From: Brumimicrobium aurantiacum
GTDB lineage: Bacteria; Bacteroidota; Bacteroidia; Flavobacteriales_D; Crocinitomicaceae
Direction of reading: 5' to 3'
DNA: 64,000 nucleotides
Assembly (NCBI RefSeq): GCF_003402975.1
Contig: NZ_QURB01000009.1
Span: forward strand, 62,001 to 126,000
The position numbers and the translations under genes were made by a program. The notes below the pieces were generated by a model. It ran no database searches, was not told where the DNA came from, and saw only the letters and a list, made by a program, of their open reading frames with translations. This document shows positions 61,218 through 64,000 of this stretch, one piece after another (within the stretch, counting starts at the first letter, position 1; the number at the start of each line of letters is the position of its first letter).

Positions 61218-61544
61218 TTATTTAAGTTTGTCGTTGTTATGATGTCTTTCATGGTCTCTTTTCGTCTTTTTGTCTAAGTTTTTTGAAAGTGCTTCTGAAA
61301 GGTCAACACCAGTTTGATTGGCAATGCAGGTCAAAACAAAAAGTACGTCGGCCAATTCATCACCAAGGTCTTTGTGCTTGTCACTTTCTTTTTCACTTTG
61401 CTCTCCGTATCGGCGAGACATTATTCTTGCAACTTCACCAACTTCCTCCATCAAGACAGCTGTATTGGTAAGTTCATCAAAATATCGAACGCCATGTTCT
61501 TTTATCCAATCGTCAACCGTTTTTTGTAATTCTGTGATGGTCAT
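61218..61544 (-). CDS. MazG-family nucleotide pyrophosphohydrolase
   Basis: 108 residues. The MazG motif is complete: LMEEVGEVARIMSRRYGE with EExxE, and KDLGDELADVLFVLTCIANQTG with ExxD. This short form is a stand-alone domain that hydrolyses nucleoside triphosphates to monophosphates and pyrophosphate. It is the third gene of the rsgA-dtd-mazG unit, overlapping the dtd stop by one base. Different from the MazG-like protein at 20615. Confidence 0.92.
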   Translation of the reverse strand: MTITELQKTVDDWIKEHGVRYFDELTNTAVLMEEVGEVARIMSRRYGEQSEKESDKHKDLGDELADVLFVLTCIANQTGVDLSEALSKNLDKKTKRDHERHHNNDKLK

Positions 61545-61996
61545 TATATTTTGTTTTTTGTGTCTATTGTTATTGTCACAGGACCGTCGTTTACCAATGA
61601 TACTTTCATGTCAGCGCCAAATTCGCCACATTGAACAGGGCAGCCACTGTTTACAGCCAATAGGGTTTTAAATTTCTCATACATTGGTATCGCTTTGTCT
61701 GGCTTTGCTGCATGTATAAAACTAGGTCGATTACCCTTTTTTGTCTTCGCATGAAGTGTAAATTGAGATACCACTAAAAAAGAACCTTTGATATCTTGGA
61801 TGTTGTGATTCATTTTTCCACTCTCGTCAGAAAAAATGCGTAATGTACTTATTTTTTTACACAACCATTCTAGGTCATCATCATTGTCATCTTCACCAAT
61901 TCCAAGAAGAACAACAAGTCCTTGATTGATTTCTGCGACCTTGTTGCCGTCGATTTCAACATTGGCTTCTGTAGTTCTTTGAATTACTGCTTTCAT
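61544..61996 (-). CDS. dtd: D-aminoacyl-tRNA deacylase Dtd
   Basis: 150 residues, the usual length. Diagnostic motifs: [17 protein letters not shown] at the start, [11 protein letters not shown], the active-site SQFTLHA, and the cross-subunit GP motif in NDGPVTI. Dtd removes D-amino acids (and glycine) from tRNA and so protects translation from errors. It is one base after rsgA and one base overlaps the mazG start, forming a tight operon of translation and nucleotide quality control. Confidence 0.96.
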   Translation of the reverse strand: MKAVIQRTTEANVEIDGNKVAEINQGLVVLLGIGEDDNDDDLEWLCKKISTLRIFSDESGKMNHNIQDIKGSFLVVSQFTLHAKTKKGNRPSFIHAAKPDKAIPMYEKFKTLLAVNSGCPVQCGEFGADMKVSLVNDGPVTITIDTKNKI

Positions 61997-62923
61997 TTAT
62001 CTGTATGTTTGTGATTGATCTTCATTCATTAAATCTAGGTAGGTCTTATAACGTGTTGATTCTATTTCTCCATTTTCTACAGCATCTTTGATCACACAAT
62101 GTGGCTCGTTGATGTGTTGACAATTATGGTATTTACATTGGTTTAATAAAGCCCTCATTTCTGGAAAATAATGACTCATCACTTTTTTATCAAGATCGAT
62201 TACTCCAAATGCACGAATACCTGGAGTGTCAATAATATAACCACCAGTTTGTAATTTGTGCATTTCTGCAAAAGTTGTCGTGTGTTGTCCTTGTAAGTGA
62301 TGAATAGAAATTTCTGCTGTTTTGATATTTAATTGATTGTCTAGTGCATTGATTAAAGTGCTTTTTCCTGTACCACTATGCCCAGCAATCATCACTTGTT
62401 TGTCTTTAATTTCATCTCTTAAAAAATCAATATTTGTTTTGTTTAAAGCTGAAATTTTTTCGCATGGATAACCGATTTCTTCATATAACTCCATAACATT
62501 TTCTACTATGGGTAAATGTTCATCCATGTAAACATCCATTTTATTGAATAAAAGAGTAACAGGGATTCGGTAGGCTTCAGCAGCTACTAAAAAACGGTCA
62601 ATAAAAGCCAAATGTGTTTCTGGGGCAACAAGTGTAACTAAAAGATATGCCCTATCGACATTAGCCGCTAAAATGTGGGTTTGTTTAGACAGGTTTATTG
62701 ACTTTCGAACAATGTAATTTTTGCGGGGTAAAATTTCAGAAATCATTCCTGTACCGTCTTCATTTTCTGTAATCATAACTTCATCTCCAGCAGCAACAGG
62801 ATTCGTTGATTTAATTCCTTTTAAGCGAATTTTTCCACGAATTCCCGCATTGATGATTTTTCCGTCTTCAAGCTCAATGATATACCACTTTCCTGTCGAT
62901 TTGATTACTTTCCCTTTTTTCAA
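61997..62923 (-). CDS. rsgA: Ribosome small subunit-dependent GTPase RsgA
   Basis: 308 residues. N-terminal OB domain, then a circularly permuted GTPase: G4 NKMD (127-130) before G1 GHSGTGKST (181-189) and G3 DTPG (232-235), followed by a C-terminal zinc site CKYHNCQHINEPHC (Cys263, Cys268, His270, Cys276). RsgA works in late maturation of the 30S subunit. It is the first gene of the rsgA-dtd-mazG operon; its start at 62923 faces the TonB-receptor-like gene across a 185-base divergent gap. Confidence 0.97.
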   Translation of the reverse strand: MKKGKVIKSTGKWYIIELEDGKIINAGIRGKIRLKGIKSTNPVAAGDEVMITENEDGTGMISEILPRKNYIVRKSINLSKQTHILAANVDRAYLLVTLVAPETHLAFIDRFLVAAEAYRIPVTLLFNKMDVYMDEHLPIVENVMELYEEIGYPCEKISALNKTNIDFLRDEIKDKQVMIAGHSGTGKSTLINALDNQLNIKTAEISIHHLQGQHTTTFAEMHKLQTGGYIIDTPGIRAFGVIDLDKKVMSHYFPEMRALLNQCKYHNCQHINEPHCVIKDAVENGEIESTRYKTYLDLMNEDQSQTYR

Positions 62924-63079
62924 ATTCTTTTAGTTTTCTTTGTTGCCCTCAAAATTAAAGAAAAATTCCTACTATCTAATTGTAAAAAGTGAAGCTTAGT
63001 ATTTATCCTTGAGATATTCTGTTTAAAATGAAAAAAATGCACTTTATCATTTTTATCTGTATAATACACTGATTTAAAT

Positions 63080-63087
63080 TACATTTG
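63080..63087 (+). promoter_or_regulatory. TAnnTTTG promoter element
   Basis: TACATTTG is a perfect Bacteroidota -7 consensus, 21 bases before the start of the receptor-like gene. No clear -33 element was found. Confidence 0.45.
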
Positions 63088-63108
63088 ATTTGTAATTATA
63101 CAAAACAG

Positions 63109-64000
63109 ATGAAGATGAATAAATTACTGGCCTTATGTATCATCTTGATCACTTCCTTTTCCTATGCACAGGAAATGAAGTTTTCAGGTGTAGTAAATGA
63201 TACAATTAACGATCAACCTCTCGAAAATGCAGTTGTAATGGCTGTTAGACTATCTGATAGTAAACTTTTAGGATTTACAAGAACCGAAGCAGATGGAAGC
63301 TTTAATTTAAGTGGAGTTATTATCGATACGATGGAATTGGTGGTTTCTCACCATAAATTCGACGAGAAACGATATTACATTATTGGATCAGAAGAAAATA
63401 ACGAAATTCACATTCCAAATATAATTTTGCCAGAACAAGCAACTCAACTCGATGAGGTTGTGGTATATGCCAACAAAGAGCCTATCTATTTTCGAGGAGA
63501 TACCTTGGTTTATGTTGCCGATTCTTTTGCTACAAAAGAAAATGCCATGGTTGAAGATTTATTAAAAAATTTACCTGGTCTTGAGGTAGATGATGATGGA
63601 AATGTAAGCTCACAAGGTCAAAAAGTAACAAAAGTATTAGTTGATGGAGATGAGTTTTTTGGTTCTGATCCCACAATTGCAACACGTAACCTAACGGCAG
63701 ATGGAGTGGAGAAGGTAGAAGTTTATGAGGCTGAAGATGAAACTTCAAGTAATTCGGAAGAAAAGATTCAAGTATTGGACGTGAAACTAAAGGAAGATGC
63801 CAAGAAAGGATATTTCGGTAAGGTCGCAGGTAGTGGAGGATTTAACTCCGAATATTTTAAAGACTTACCCAATGGAAGTGGGTTTTATGAAGGTGAAGTA
63901 TTGGCCAACTACTTTAATAAAGACTTAAAAGTTTCTGTTTTTGCTTTGGGATCTAATACTCCAAATACCGGTTTTAGTTATCGTGATGCTTCAAGATTTG
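63109..64000 (+). CDS. TonB-dependent-receptor-like outer-membrane protein (3' partial)
   Basis: 297 residues are visible and the frame is open at the window end. Signal peptide MKMNKLLALCIILITSFSYAQ (a second ATG two codons on is equally possible). A carboxypeptidase-regulatory-like domain (about 25-105: FSGVVNDTINDQPLENAVVMAV ... EADGSFNLSG) precedes a plug-like domain with LDEVVVYANKEPIYFRGDTLVYVADSFA, VEDLLKNLPGLEVDDDGNVSSQGQKVTKVLVDGDEFFGSDP and VEKVEVYEAED, then the first barrel strands. It resembles the group of Bacteroidota outer-membrane receptors with a plug but no TonB box of classical type. Substrate unknown. Confidence 0.9.
   Translation, partial: MKMNKLLALCIILITSFSYAQEMKFSGVVNDTINDQPLENAVVMAVRLSDSKLLGFTRTEADGSFNLSGVIIDTMELVVSHHKFDEKRYYIIGSEENNEIHIPNIILPEQATQLDEVVVYANKEPIYFRGDTLVYVADSFATKENAMVEDLLKNLPGLEVDDDGNVSSQGQKVTKVLVDGDEFFGSDPTIATRNLTADGVEKVEVYEAEDETSSNSEEKIQVLDVKLKEDAKKGYFGKVAGSGGFNSEYFKDLPNGSGFYEGEVLANYFNKDLKVSVFALGSNTPNTGFSYRDASRF

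Noticed and set aside
1-64000. CRISPR array, phage, insertion sequence, tRNA or rRNA
   Set aside because: I looked for short regular repeats, transposase or integrase motifs and tRNA-like sequences and found none.

Overview
The window (64 kb, AT-rich) comes from a member of the Bacteroidota, most likely a marine or aquatic flavobacterium of the Crocinitomicaceae/Flavobacteriales type. The evidence is: several secreted proteins ending in a type IX secretion (T9SS) type A sorting domain (YPNP...G.Y.. ending in basic residues), A-rich leaders without Shine-Dalgarno sequences, TAnnTTTG-type promoters, families typical of the phylum (DUF4836, DUF4349, DUF4956, DUF2490, CHRD, GEVED) and a fused CcoN-CcoO oxidase subunit. 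I saw no tRNA, rRNA, CRISPR array, phage or insertion sequence.

Layout. 1-4.9 kb: the end of a CHRD-domain secreted protein, then a minus-strand block of envelope proteins and a frameshifted lipoprotein gene in a small cassette-like accessory patch. 4.9-18.8 kb: a complete micro-oxic respiration module on the plus strand. It holds a PAS histidine kinase that resembles FixL, a small unknown protein, a receiver-CRP/FNR fusion regulator, the copper ATPase CcoI, CcoS, fused CcoNO, CcoQ, CcoP, CcoG, CcoH, a SafE/DsbD-like membrane protein, a radical SAM protein and HemN. Three near-perfect FNR-type boxes (TTGAYnnnnRTCAA) lie before the small unknown gene, ccoI and ccoS, so the module probably contains its own oxygen-responsive regulator.

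19-24 kb: mixed accessory genes (VOC protein with a lost lipoprotein start, AraC regulator, MazG-like and NUDIX hydrolases, DUF4836 lipoprotein) and then a strong structured-RNA candidate, possibly 6S RNA (23811-24039). 24.2-29.6 kb: one 1800-residue secreted modular protein with a very recent 822-bp-period internal duplication. 29.8-32.4 kb: a HisKA_2 sensor kinase and LytTR regulator pair, then a possible small RNA. 32.5-37.7 kb: a beta-barrel protein, an RND/MMPL exporter and a T9SS cargo protein.

38-40.5 kb: a four-gene operon with a VTC polyphosphate-polymerase-like protein, DUF4956, a lipoprotein and a DUF2490 barrel, under a palindrome-bearing promoter. A CotH-kinase lipoprotein lies further on, at 58.4 kb. 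40.8-54.5 kb: mostly minus-strand single genes: EEP phosphatase, beta-helix and FG-GAP T9SS proteins, DEAD-box helicase, peroxiredoxin fusion, class V aminotransferase-fold enzyme, UbiB kinase, MliC-like lipoprotein. 54.6-56.9 kb: an HD hydrolase, then ohrR-ohr-nitroreductase with a clear OhrR operator. 56.9-61.1 kb: unknown membrane proteins, CotH and a decayed T9SS gene. 61.2-62.9 kb: rsgA-dtd-mazG operon. The window ends inside a TonB-dependent-receptor-like outer-membrane protein.
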